From positions 1 through 22,441 of the forward strand of contig DASTRU010000116.1 of the NCBI GenBank assembly GCA_035761045.1: 22,441 bases of DNA, written 5' to 3'. The position numbers and the translations under genes were made by a program. The DNA is from DASTRU01 sp035761045 (GTDB taxonomy: Bacteria; Pseudomonadota; Gammaproteobacteria; Burkholderiales; Burkholderiaceae_E). Under the pieces are notes generated by a model. It did not search any database. It worked only from the letters and a program-made list of their open reading frames with translations, and was not told the origin of the DNA. Of the stretch, positions 15,345-22,441 are shown piece after piece; position 1 is the first letter of the stretch, and every line of letters starts with the position of its first letter.

Positions 15345-16627
15345 CGAAAACGTTCCCGAAGACCTAATACCGGCTCAAACAACCATTCGATGACACGCCG
15401 CCGTTCAAGCAAGATGTCGGCGTTGACAAGCATGCCGACCCGTAGCGGAAACGATTGGTTGTTCGACACGATGATTTGTTGGTCGAGCTCCACGTCGACG
15501 CGATACACCGGCTCGCGCGCCACGATGGGGCCCACGCGTTCGCCCGCCGACCACACGGTGCGCCCCACCGACATCACCTTGCCGCGGTGCTGCCCAAACC
15601 GTTGAAACGGAAAGGCTTCGTAGCGAAGCACCACGACCTGTCCAGGCTGAATAAAGCCGATCGCGCGCGTGGGCACCAGTAGCTCGGCATGCAATGCGCT
15701 GCCTGTCGGAACAACGGTGGCCACGGCCGTATCGGCGCTAACCGATTGGCCTTGCGATAAGGCGATGTTGGTGACCGTTCCTGGCATGGGCGCGCGAATG
15801 ATGGTTTCGCGTTGCGCCTCGCGTTCGACCAACCCTTGTTGCACGGTACTGAGTTCGCGTTGCAGCGAATCCACTTGCGCGCGCGCCTTGGTCAGTATCG
15901 TGGGCTCCTCGGCTTGCGCCGCGCGTAAATCGCGTTCAATCACGCTGCGTTGCCGACGCAGGCTTTCTAGTTTGACTTGCTGGTCGATCACGTCGTCGCG
16001 CCGTTGTTGCGCGACTAAGTCGGAGACGAAACGATCGTGAGCCAGGCGTTTGTAGCGATCGAACAATTCCTGCGCCGATTGCACGCGCTGCTGTTGCAGC
16101 TTGATCTCCCGATCGAACTGAACGAGCTCCTTGCGTAAATCATCCATACGCTTGCGCAATTGTTCGGATTGTTGGGCGCCAAGCAAACGCGCTTGTTCTT
16201 GCTCGCGCGTTAAAACCGTCATGCGCGTATTCATCTCGCGCGCAACAAGCTCAGACGCGGTGGAGCCCGACGTGGTCGATCGGTCAAAGGTAATGCGTGC
16301 GATCGGCGAGCCCATCGCCACCTCGGCGCCCTCCTTCACATAAAGCTCGGCGATGGTGCCGGCTTCGGGCACCTGAAGTTTGGCCGCGCCGGTATTGAGT
16401 TCGAGAAAGCCATCGACGCGTTCACGCCGCGCGTACTCACCCCGCACCAAAAAAACGATGAGCCCGATCGCGCATGTCAACGCCAAACAGGTGAAGACCC
16501 AAAGCGGCACCGGGCGAACGAGCGATACCTCGCCGAACAACTTATCGCGCTGCGCGTCGATCGCCTCCTGACGAAACAACGCGCGAATCGGATCGCGGGA
16601 GGGAGATTCGGGAGTTGAGTCGGGCAC
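15341..16627 (-). CDS. HlyD-family periplasmic adaptor (membrane fusion protein) of the C39 exporter
   Basis: A 428-aa adaptor linking an inner-membrane ABC exporter to an outer-membrane channel. A short cytosolic tail precedes one transmembrane helix (about 41-62, PLWVFTCLALTCAIGLIVFL). A lipoyl-like half (KLQVPEAGTIAELYVKEG) follows, then a long periplasmic alpha-helical hairpin (about 125-290, many Gln/Arg heptads). The second lipoyl half is IRAPMPGTVTNIALSQGQSV, with a beta-barrel domain to the C-terminus. The type is CvaA/RaxA-like, consistent with the neighbouring C39 exporter, whose start overlaps this stop by 4 bp. The start is taken as GTG at 16627 with a poor ribosome site. It is preceded by a 90-bp gap after rmuC. 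No TolC homologue lies in the window. Confidence 0.93.
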   Translation of the reverse strand: MPDSTPESPSRDPIRALFRQEAIDAQRDKLFGEVSLVRPVPLWVFTCLALTCAIGLIVFLVRGEYARRERVDGFLELNTGAAKLQVPEAGTIAELYVKEGAEVAMGSPIARITFDRSTTSGSTASELVAREMNTRMTVLTREQEQARLLGAQQSEQLRKRMDDLRKELVQFDREIKLQQQRVQSAQELFDRYKRLAHDRFVSDLVAQQRRDDVIDQQVKLESLRRQRSVIERDLRAAQAEEPTILTKARAQVDSLQRELSTVQQGLVEREAQRETIIRAPMPGTVTNIALSQGQSVSADTAVATVVPTGSALHAELLVPTRAIGFIQPGQVVVLRYEAFPFQRFGQHRGKVMSVGRTVWSAGERVGPIVAREPVYRVDVELDQQIIVSNNQSFPLRVGMLVNADILLERRRVIEWLFEPVLGLRERFR

Positions 16628-16717
16628 GAGGAGCGCACTACACGGGCATTTTGGGTGGCGTATTGTGCAGCACGGCCATGCGCTTACAGGGCATTACTTA
16701 CCCGATTGGGGGTATCC

Positions 16718-18052
16718 CTAATCCATGTCGGGCGCGTCGAGCATTTCATTCGCTTGTGGGCCCGGTAATGCTTGTACGCCGCGTAAACGCCGCGCGATCG
16801 TCGTTGTCTTGCCGCGCGCTTTTTGCATCGTGTTCAACACCGTTTGAAGTTGCGATTCGCTCTTTTCGAGGATTTCGCCAAACTTGCCGAACTCGGTTTT
16901 GACGGCGCCCAGCAATGTCCACACCTCGCTCGATCGTTTTTCGATCGCCAATGTTCTAAAGCCCATTTGCAGCGCGTTAAGCATCGCGCTCAACGTGGTG
17001 GGCCCGGCCACCGTCACGCGAAACCGGCGTTGCAGTTCATCGAACAATCCGGGCCTGCGCAGCACCTCGGCATACAACCCTTCGGTGGGAACGAAAAGAA
17101 TCGCGAAGTCGGTCGTATGCGGCGGTTCGAGGTATTTCTCCGCGATGGTTTTGGCTTCGAGTCGAATGCGCGCTTCCAAGGCCTTGGCCGCGGCTTCCAT
17201 GCCGGCGACGTCGGCCGCTTCGTGCGCGGCGAGCAATCGTTCGTAATCCTCGACTGGAAACTTCGCGTCGATCGGCATGCGCAAGGGTTGATCGGCGTGC
17301 GGACCGGGCATGCGTACCGCGAACTCCACGCGTTCATTGGAACCGGGTCGAGTCACGACGTTGCGTTCGTATTGTTCGGGCGTGAGTAGGTTTTCCAGCA
17401 GCGTGGCCAATTGCACTTCGCCAAAGGCGCCGCGCGTTTTCACATTCGTCAACACGCGCTTTAAGTCGCCCACGCCTTGCGCGAGCGAATGCATTTCGCC
17501 TAAGCCGCGTTGCACAGCTTCGAGTCGTTCGCTGACTAAGCGAAACGATTCGCCAAGCCGTTGTTCAAGCGTGGCATGCAGTTTCTCGTCGACCGTGCGG
17601 CGCATCTCGTCGAGCTTGGCGGCGTTGTCGGTCTGCAAGGCGGCGATCTTTTGTTCGAGCGTGGCGCGAATCTCACCAAGCCGACGTTCGTTCGCCTCGG
17701 TCAACTCGCGAATGCGTGATTGCTGTTGTTCGCCAAACCGCGCGAGTTGCAAGCCAAACGCATCGATCTGTTGGTTTTGTAATTGCACATTGGTCGCGAG
17801 TTGCGCGTTAAGCGACTGCGCCACGCGTTCCAAGGTTTGGCCAAGTTCGGTGCGTTGGCCTTGCGCGCTTTGAGCGATCGCGTCGCGTAACTCGCGCTCG
17901 GTACGTTCTTGCGCGCGCTCGAATGCTTCCAAGCGCGGCGCGAGCAAGGCATCGGCCGAAGCGTTTCGCGAACGAAACACCAGCACCAGCTGCAAGGCAA
18001 CGACCGCGATCAACGCGACGAGAATAAGAATGGGAAATAAAGCGTCAGTCAT
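16718..18052 (-). CDS. rmuC: DNA recombination protein RmuC homologue
   Basis: A 444-aa protein with an N-terminal membrane helix (about 5-27, FPILILVALIAVVALQLVLV), a long coiled coil (about 35-195, Gln/Arg/Glu-rich) and the RmuC nuclease-like core (about 200-400). Core motifs are GAFGEVQLATLLE, RVEFAVRMPG, PIDAKFPVEDYERL, DFAILFVPTEGLYAEV and GPTTLSAMLNALQMGFRTL. RmuC is associated with limiting rearrangements at inverted repeats and, in some bacteria, with defence-like roles; its biochemical activity is poorly defined. The ATG overlaps the end of the upstream membrane-anchored unknown by 8 bp, so the two are translationally coupled. Confidence 0.95.
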   Translation of the reverse strand: MTDALFPILILVALIAVVALQLVLVFRSRNASADALLAPRLEAFERAQERTERELRDAIAQSAQGQRTELGQTLERVAQSLNAQLATNVQLQNQQIDAFGLQLARFGEQQQSRIRELTEANERRLGEIRATLEQKIAALQTDNAAKLDEMRRTVDEKLHATLEQRLGESFRLVSERLEAVQRGLGEMHSLAQGVGDLKRVLTNVKTRGAFGEVQLATLLENLLTPEQYERNVVTRPGSNERVEFAVRMPGPHADQPLRMPIDAKFPVEDYERLLAAHEAADVAGMEAAAKALEARIRLEAKTIAEKYLEPPHTTDFAILFVPTEGLYAEVLRRPGLFDELQRRFRVTVAGPTTLSAMLNALQMGFRTLAIEKRSSEVWTLLGAVKTEFGKFGEILEKSESQLQTVLNTMQKARGKTTTIARRLRGVQALPGPQANEMLDAPDMD

Positions 18053-18470
18053 GAGAACTTAGGCCGCGTGCGAGCACCACGCTCACATCGGCGAGGCCAG
18101 GCGAAGTCGGCGAGTATCGCACCGAGACGGACCAGTCTTCGCGCACGAAGCGCTCGGGTGTTTCCGACTTCCACCCCTGAGCTTCCAAGGCTGGAGTAAG
18201 CCGCGCCAACAACGTTTCGCGATTATCGAAACTTAGGTATCGACAGGCATATCGGCGAGTCGTGCCACGGTGCATGACCTCGCATCCATCCTCGACGGGC
18301 TTAAGCGTGGACGGCAACGGCAGCGCGCGATACCGCTCGGGCATGACGGCCACAGGTAAACGGTCGGTTCGCCGTTCAAACCCAAGCCTGACACCCAACA
18401 CGACGATGACGAGCGCAGCCAAGGCGGGAACGACCCATCGAAGCACGCGAAACAATCGGCCACGCGTCAT
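18045..18470 (-). CDS. Small membrane-anchored protein of unknown function
   Basis: A 141-aa protein that I do not recognise. The N-terminus is basic followed by one hydrophobic helix (about 11-29, VVPALAALVIVVLGVRLGF), giving a signal-anchor with the remainder probably periplasmic. That part has two cysteines (DGCEVMHRG and RYACRYLSF), which could form a disulphide, and a C-terminal half of alternating beta-like segments (SVSVRYSPTSPG, DVSVVLARG). It lies between the globin gene (ATGA, 4-bp overlap) and rmuC (8-bp overlap), so the three genes form a tightly coupled unit. No function can be assigned. Confidence 0.75.
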   Translation of the reverse strand: MTRGRLFRVLRWVVPALAALVIVVLGVRLGFERRTDRLPVAVMPERYRALPLPSTLKPVEDGCEVMHRGTTRRYACRYLSFDNRETLLARLTPALEAQGWKSETPERFVREDWSVSVRYSPTSPGLADVSVVLARGLSSHD

Positions 18471-18913
18471 TCATCAGCCCGGTTGCGCATCCAGTCGGCC
18501 GTGCCGGCAAAGGCTTCGGTAAGGCGTGCGCGTAAGTCGTCGGGAATATCCAGTTCATGCATAGCGATTTGCATGCATGCTAGCCATTGATCGCGCTCAA
18601 GACTGCCGATCGAATACGGTAGATGCCGAGCGCGCAAACGAGGATGTCCAAAGCGTTCAACGAAATGGTCGGGCCCGCCAAGCCAGCCGCATAAGAACCA
18701 AAATAATTTATCGCGCGAACCGTCAAGCGACGTGGGATGCAAGGCACGCAATGAAACGAAGCGCGGATCAAGCTCCATGACGTCGTAAAACCGATCAACG
18801 AGCTGTCGAACGCCAGGTTCGCCGCCGAGCGCATCAAAGGCGGTGGCGGGCGACGCGGAGGGTAAGTCTTGCATGAGGGATGGCAATGCGACGGGAAATG
18901 AATCCAGTCGCAT
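18467..18913 (-). CDS. Group II truncated haemoglobin
   Basis: A 148-aa haem protein of the 2-over-2 globin fold. The proximal His97 is in HPRLRARHLPYSI, a pattern shared with mycobacterial GlbO. Trp110 in ERDQWLACM is the G8 Trp characteristic of group II. Tyr43 (RFYDVM) is the expected distal B10 Tyr. LGGEPGVRQLVDRFY is the helix A/B start. Such proteins bind O2 or NO and act in oxidative or nitrosative stress, or electron transfer. A start at Met14 (18874) would give a more typical length of 135 aa; neither start has a strong Shine-Dalgarno. It lies 38 bp downstream of the metalloprotease gene and overlaps the next gene by 4 bp. Confidence 0.92.
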   Translation of the reverse strand: MRLDSFPVALPSLMQDLPSASPATAFDALGGEPGVRQLVDRFYDVMELDPRFVSLRALHPTSLDGSRDKLFWFLCGWLGGPDHFVERFGHPRLRARHLPYSIGSLERDQWLACMQIAMHELDIPDDLRARLTEAFAGTADWMRNRADE

Positions 18914-18951
18914 TGTCGCATCGGCTTTAGCGATCGTTCAAAGAAACGCCA

Positions 18952-20403
18952 TTACCACCCGATATCGCGTAGCAATTCAAGCGTGAGGTCATACGGCGCG
19001 GAAACCGCGATGCGTTGATCGCTATTGAGGAAAGGTTCCATCAACAAGTTAGGCCGCGCGCTGGTGTCGTAGTGCGAGATCGAGGAACCCACTTGAACCG
19101 GATTCGACGTGTACAAATACACGCGCTGCAAATAGTCCGCTCCCGCGAGTTTAAATTTATTTTCAAACAGCACGGCGATTGGTAGATACGTCGACGCGCT
19201 GCTAGCGATGGACGCCTTGATTTGCGCACCGTCGTCGCGCGTTACGCGGACCGATGGGATGTCGATGGTGGAGTCGCTGCCGCCAAGGTCCGGCGGGGGC
19301 GATAAGAGCGTGTTGTCGACGATGATCACCGCTTTTGCACCGGCGACTTGCGCGTTCTTCACCTTTTCGGTGTAGGTACATCCACCACCTCGATCAATCA
19401 CCGCGACCTTGCCCGCCACGTTTTCGGCATTGGTTTGATTAAGCGGCGAGCAGGCAAAGCCTCGGCCATCGAATTGATCCACGACTTGCGCCAAGGGTGC
19501 CGCGATTGCTTCCTTGGTGATGGGCGGACCAAATTGCGCCAACCCAATTAAGTAAAACCGATTAAGCCCAGGGCCGAATAAAAAAAGCTCTGGCGTTCCG
19601 CGGTCGAGCACGCGCGGCGCGGCGCGCTGAACGTGTTTGCCGCTCCATGCGAGGTTTCGCGGAATGATCGCCGACTGCTTGCGCTCATCCGACGTCATGT
19701 CGGCCCAGGTTTTATTAAACGTGTTGTCGTAAAGGTGGTAATCCCATATCGACGGTTGAGGTTGTTCGGGCGCGCCAAACAATTCGCCATTCGATTCATC
19801 GGTGAAGGTGGCGAACCCCAGGCCGTGCCCTACTTCGTGCAATACGGTGGTTAGTAAATCGATTCGCGTGCCGGCTTGGCCGTCCAGTCCGAGATAAAAC
19901 GAGGTGTTGGCTAAACAATCCGGCTTTCCAAGGTTGCCGTTGAAGAAGGCGATGATGTCCAGATCGCTTCCGTCGGGTTGTGTGTCGGCGAATAAGTCCA
20001 CGCCCGCAATCTTGTTGGCTAGGGCCGACGGATACCAAGACCGTGGCCGCGCGCCTTCAAAATCGGTCCACACCGTAATCGAACCCGCCGCGCCTAAAAC
20101 GCCGCGATCTACTTGACATGGCAACGGCTGAAAAAAGGAAAGCACGCTAATCGGTACATCCGACTTTAATTTACGACCCCAAATACTTGCGACGGTTTTA
20201 AAAACATTAAGCCGTTGTTCGCCCAAGGTAGTGCCGTCGTTGCCACCCACCGGCGCGGCTGGCGTGGGGTCGTTGAATCCGATTCCGGGAGGATCGCCAT
20301 TGACGATGATGATCTCGGCGGCGCTTGCCAGATTCGTCAACGCGATTAACGCAACGCCAGCACTTAAACGCCGTAATGCGCTCGTCCATCGATTACTTGA
20401 CAT
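18952..20403 (-). CDS. Secreted zinc metalloprotease with inserted PA (protease-associated) domain
   Basis: 483 aa from the ATG at 20403, chosen because GGGAGG lies just upstream; the frame could extend to 20460, but the extra residues precede the signal peptide. Signal peptide residues 1 to about 28 end LTNLASA. The zinc motif HEVGHGLGF has His189, Glu190 and His193. There is no third His at HExxHxxGxxH spacing. A later SHYDTSARPNLLMEPF looks like a third ligand plus metzincin-like Met-turn. A PA domain lies between them (about 285-400, with FDGRGFACSP and VAGKVAVIDRGGGC), an insertion known in several secreted protease families. The C-terminus LTLELLRDIGW is typical of this group. It probably acts extracellularly. 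The upstream small secreted protein overlaps by 11 bp and may be its partner. Confidence 0.88.
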   Translation of the reverse strand: MSSNRWTSALRRLSAGVALIALTNLASAAEIIIVNGDPPGIGFNDPTPAAPVGGNDGTTLGEQRLNVFKTVASIWGRKLKSDVPISVLSFFQPLPCQVDRGVLGAAGSITVWTDFEGARPRSWYPSALANKIAGVDLFADTQPDGSDLDIIAFFNGNLGKPDCLANTSFYLGLDGQAGTRIDLLTTVLHEVGHGLGFATFTDESNGELFGAPEQPQPSIWDYHLYDNTFNKTWADMTSDERKQSAIIPRNLAWSGKHVQRAAPRVLDRGTPELFLFGPGLNRFYLIGLAQFGPPITKEAIAAPLAQVVDQFDGRGFACSPLNQTNAENVAGKVAVIDRGGGCTYTEKVKNAQVAGAKAVIIVDNTLLSPPPDLGGSDSTIDIPSVRVTRDDGAQIKASIASSASTYLPIAVLFENKFKLAGADYLQRVYLYTSNPVQVGSSISHYDTSARPNLLMEPFLNSDQRIAVSAPYDLTLELLRDIGW

Positions 20404-20812
20404 CGACGCCTCCCTGCATGGAAGACGTTGCGTTGGCCCACTGCCGCAAGCCCGATTCACCGGTTACGCAATCTCGTTCAAGTTCGCCGTTTTTTCCAAC
20501 GCGTACGACGGTGTAGTTCAGCCGATTGGCATCCAGCACACGGCCTTTTGCCATGGCGCCTGAATAAATGACGCCTTGCGGTTTGGGCATGGCTGCTTGT
20601 ACCGCCTCATTGCGAAGCATGGCGGCACGCGCGGTGGCGCGAACGGCTTGCGCATTGGTTTGTAAGTTGTCGTGTTCCATCGGCCGAACATGGCCTGTAA
20701 GTCGATCGACGGCGACACTTTGAGCATACGAGGCGCCTATTCCAACCCAGGCCACGCCGACGGCGACGGCCGCTTTGCGAAAGAGCGCATAACCTAACGA
20801 ATTAATTACCAC
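20393..20812 (-). CDS. Small secreted protein of unknown function, coupled to the metalloprotease
   Basis: A 139-aa protein with a GTG start at 20812 preceded by AGGGAGA at good spacing. Hydrophobic residues 10-30 (LFRKAAVAVGVAWVGIGASYA) form a signal peptide ending near SYA-QS. The mature part of about 108 residues is Ala/Arg/Gln-rich and helical in the first half, then has a beta-like strand (LNYTVVRVGKNGELERDCVTGE) with a single cysteine. I do not recognise a family. It overlaps the protease start by 11 bp, so it is translated just before it. A role as inhibitor, chaperone or substrate of the protease is inferred from position only. Confidence 0.75.
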   Translation of the reverse strand: MVINSLGYALFRKAAVAVGVAWVGIGASYAQSVAVDRLTGHVRPMEHDNLQTNAQAVRATARAAMLRNEAVQAAMPKPQGVIYSGAMAKGRVLDANRLNYTVVRVGKNGELERDCVTGESGLRQWANATSSMQGGVDVK

Positions 20813-20926
20813 GATCTCTCCCTAAATAAAGTGCGCGCCTCACACGCCCAAGCGCTTGTGAGTCATACGCGCCGCGCCATAGGGAGCAGATATTAGGCCG
20901 CGCTTTTTTAAAATTTAGTCAGTTCA

Positions 20927-22441
20927 TCAAACGCTTTCGCGCAAGGTGGCTAATGGGGGATGGTTCAACACATGACGCAAACCAACCCAGCCGCCGATAA
21001 GTGCAATGGCCGCGCCGCCGGCCACTCCGATTAAAACGCTCCATCCGTTAATCGGCATTTCAAACGCGAACGCGTGGCGCGCAAGCGCTTGTCCGATCGC
21101 GATCGCACCCAGGGACGCAAGCAAACCCGCCAACGCGCCGATCAATGCAAATTCGATTACATGCGCGAACGTTAATTGGGGGCGCGATGCGCCTAATGCG
21201 CGCAGCAACCCGCTTTCTCGTACACGCTCATCGCGTGTTGAAGCCAGTGCGGCATACAACACCAACACACCCGCGGCGAGTGTGAACAAAAACAAAAACT
21301 CGACCGCCGCCACCACTTGATCAAGCACGGTTTGTACTTGTCTTAGGATCGCGCCGGTATCGACTAAGGTGATGTTGGGAAATTGCGCGACGAGCTGCGG
21401 CCCAATATCGCGATCGGCCGGCATGCGAAAACTCGTGATCAAGCTTTGTTGAAGCGGTTCAAGCAATTTAGGCGGAAAGATCACGAAGAAATTGACCTTG
21501 AACGAATTCCACTCCACCTTGCGCACCGACGAAATCTTGGCGCTCACGGTTTGCCCGGCGATATCGAAGGCCAGTGAATCGCCCAGCTTGAGCCCCAGCT
21601 CCTTGAGCAACCCCTCTTCCACTGAAATTTCATCCGCGTCAGGTTTGAACCAACGTCCGGCCACGATGCGGTTGTGACTTGGCGCGTCGCTCATATAACT
21701 TAGGTTGAATTCGCGATCGACTAAGCGTCTCGCCCGTCCGTCGAAATCATCGAGATTCACCGGTCGTTCATTAATCCCCACGAGCCGGCCACGCACCATT
21801 GGCAGAAGGTTTTGCGCGGGCAGTCCGTTGTTTATTAAAAATGCGTTGAAGGCTTCGCGCTGATCGGGTTGTATGTTGATCACGAAACGATTCGGCGCGT
21901 CGGCCGGAGCCGAGGCGCGCCATCCTTCGATTAAATCGGTGCGTGTTAACGTGAGCAGCAACAAGGCCATCAGCCCAATCGAAAGCGCCACGACTTGAAT
22001 GACGGTGGACATGGGGCGTCGCGTCGCACCCGCGAGTGCGAAGCGCAACACTACCGAGCGAGCGGCCAGTCGACGACGTAGCGGCGTGGATAAGCGAAGA
22101 ACGCCATACGCCACGGCGGCAAAAACAACGAAGCCGACGACAAAGCCGCCTCCGGCGATCAGCCCAAGCTTCAAGTCGCCAGCGAACCACAGCAACAGCG
22201 CGAGAAACGCGATCAGTCCTAATCCCCAAGTGGCTAGCGCGGGTACGGTTGGATGACCTAAATCCCGGCGCAGGACTCGCAAGGGCGAGACGCGCCGTAG
22301 CTGCATGAGAGGCGGCACCGCGAATCCGATCAACAACAAGCTACCCGTCACCACGCCTTGCAAGGCGGGACGCCACGACGGCGCGGGAAGCGTTGGCGTG
22401 CGCATCACGCCGCCTAACCATTCGATCAACCCAAAATGCGC
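20927..22441 (-). CDS. YbbP-like FtsX-domain ABC transporter permease, 5'-truncated by window edge
   Basis: At least 500 residues at the C-terminal end of a large permease; the frame stays open to the window end, so the true start lies outside. Visible membrane helices cluster in a central group (GLGLIAFLALLLWF, GLIAGGGFVVGFVVFAAVAYGVL, and one after STVIQVVALSIGLMALLLL) and a C-terminal FtsX group (VEFLFLFTLAAGVLVLYAAL, FALIGALAGLLASLGAIAIG, VLIGVAGGAAIALIGGWVGL), with a large periplasmic domain between. The segment TRDERVRESGLLRALGASR is the coupling-helix motif of FtsX-type permeases. This layout and length fit YbbP, partner of a YbbA-type ATPase, probably in lipid or esterase-linked envelope functions. 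The ATPase gene is not in the window. A 114-bp gap separates it from the next gene. Confidence 0.9.
   Translation of the reverse strand, partial: AHFGLIEWLGGVMRTPTLPAPSWRPALQGVVTGSLLLIGFAVPPLMQLRRVSPLRVLRRDLGHPTVPALATWGLGLIAFLALLLWFAGDLKLGLIAGGGFVVGFVVFAAVAYGVLRLSTPLRRRLAARSVVLRFALAGATRRPMSTVIQVVALSIGLMALLLLTLTRTDLIEGWRASAPADAPNRFVINIQPDQREAFNAFLINNGLPAQNLLPMVRGRLVGINERPVNLDDFDGRARRLVDREFNLSYMSDAPSHNRIVAGRWFKPDADEISVEEGLLKELGLKLGDSLAFDIAGQTVSAKISSVRKVEWNSFKVNFFVIFPPKLLEPLQQSLITSFRMPADRDIGPQLVAQFPNITLVDTGAILRQVQTVLDQVVAAVEFLFLFTLAAGVLVLYAALASTRDERVRESGLLRALGASRPQLTFAHVIEFALIGALAGLLASLGAIAIGQALARHAFAFEMPINGWSVLIGVAGGAAIALIGGWVGLRHVLNHPPLATLRESV

Noticed and set aside
16615..16902. Plus-strand frame beside the exporter with a Gly-Gly pair (YPIGGIPNP), considered as a second exporter substrate
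   Set aside because: The residues before the GG lack the -4/-7/-12 leader pattern, the tail runs antisense into rmuC, and there is no Shine-Dalgarno at its internal ATG.
20839..20862. Inverted repeat CTCACA/TGTGAG with a 12-nt loop in the 114-bp gap upstream of the small secreted protein
   Set aside because: Only a 6-bp stem, no T-run on either strand, and no match to a known operator; too weak to call, though it could be a regulator site.
1..22441. Apparent abundance of TAAG-containing words (CTTAGG, ACTAAG, TTAAGC) across the window
   Set aside because: A rough expectation from base composition is near 100 on both strands and I could not count reliably; many cases are Leu-Ser or Leu-Gly codon pairs. 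A k-mer count against a codon-shuffled control would decide.

Overview
The window looks like chromosomal DNA from a betaproteobacterium, probably Burkholderiales or a close relative. The strongest clue is the gene order dapD - pilU-type ATPase - dapE - prmB - ABC-F, which from general knowledge is familiar in that group. Other support comes from moderately high GC, frequent TTG/GTG starts, and a YbbP-type permease, RmuC and group II truncated globin of proteobacterial type. No rRNA, tRNA, IS element, phage gene or CRISPR array was seen. The genus cannot be fixed from sequence alone.

Layout. (1) 1-2387: 3'-part of a multidomain hybrid histidine kinase (PAS-PAS-HisKA-HATPase-REC-HPt). (2) 2434-4088: an iron-related divergent pair. 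A secreted Gly/Glu-rich protein of unknown function (minus) and a PiuC-type 2-oxoglutarate/Fe(II) hydroxylase (plus) face away from a Fur-box-like site. (3) 4044-5948: a cytosolic HD-GYP cyclic-di-GMP phosphodiesterase with a TPR-like N-terminus. (4) 5957-6288: a compact transcription unit not included in the supplied long-ORF set. It is a 48-codon gene with a good Shine-Dalgarno and a downstream intrinsic terminator, encoding a double-glycine-type leader peptide with a core of only 6-7 residues. (5) 6321-12498: the plus-strand housekeeping block dapD, pilU, dapE, prmB and ABC-F, covering lysine/peptidoglycan precursor synthesis, type IV pilus retraction, ribosomal protein L3 methylation and ribosome-associated ATPase. 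(6) 12502-22441: a long minus-strand block. In transcription order it holds a partial YbbP-like permease, a small secreted protein, a PA-domain zinc metalloprotease, a truncated globin, a membrane-anchored unknown, rmuC, an HlyD-family membrane-fusion protein, a C39-peptidase ABC exporter and a TauE/SafE permease.

How parts may work together. The most interesting inference is that the orphan leader peptide at 5968-6114 is a substrate of the C39 ABC exporter and HlyD adaptor at 13272-16627. The exporter keeps the C39 Gln, Cys, His and Asp, and no other convincing double-glycine substrate is visible in the window. Removal of the leader would release a tiny aromatic peptide (SGVYSW or ASGVYSW), small enough to suggest a signal or RiPP-like product rather than a classical bacteriocin. 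The 7 kb separation, the absence of a modifying enzyme and the absence of an outer-membrane channel gene make this a hypothesis. Many genes in the minus block overlap by a few bases (4, 4, 8 and 11 bp), so translational coupling is likely there.
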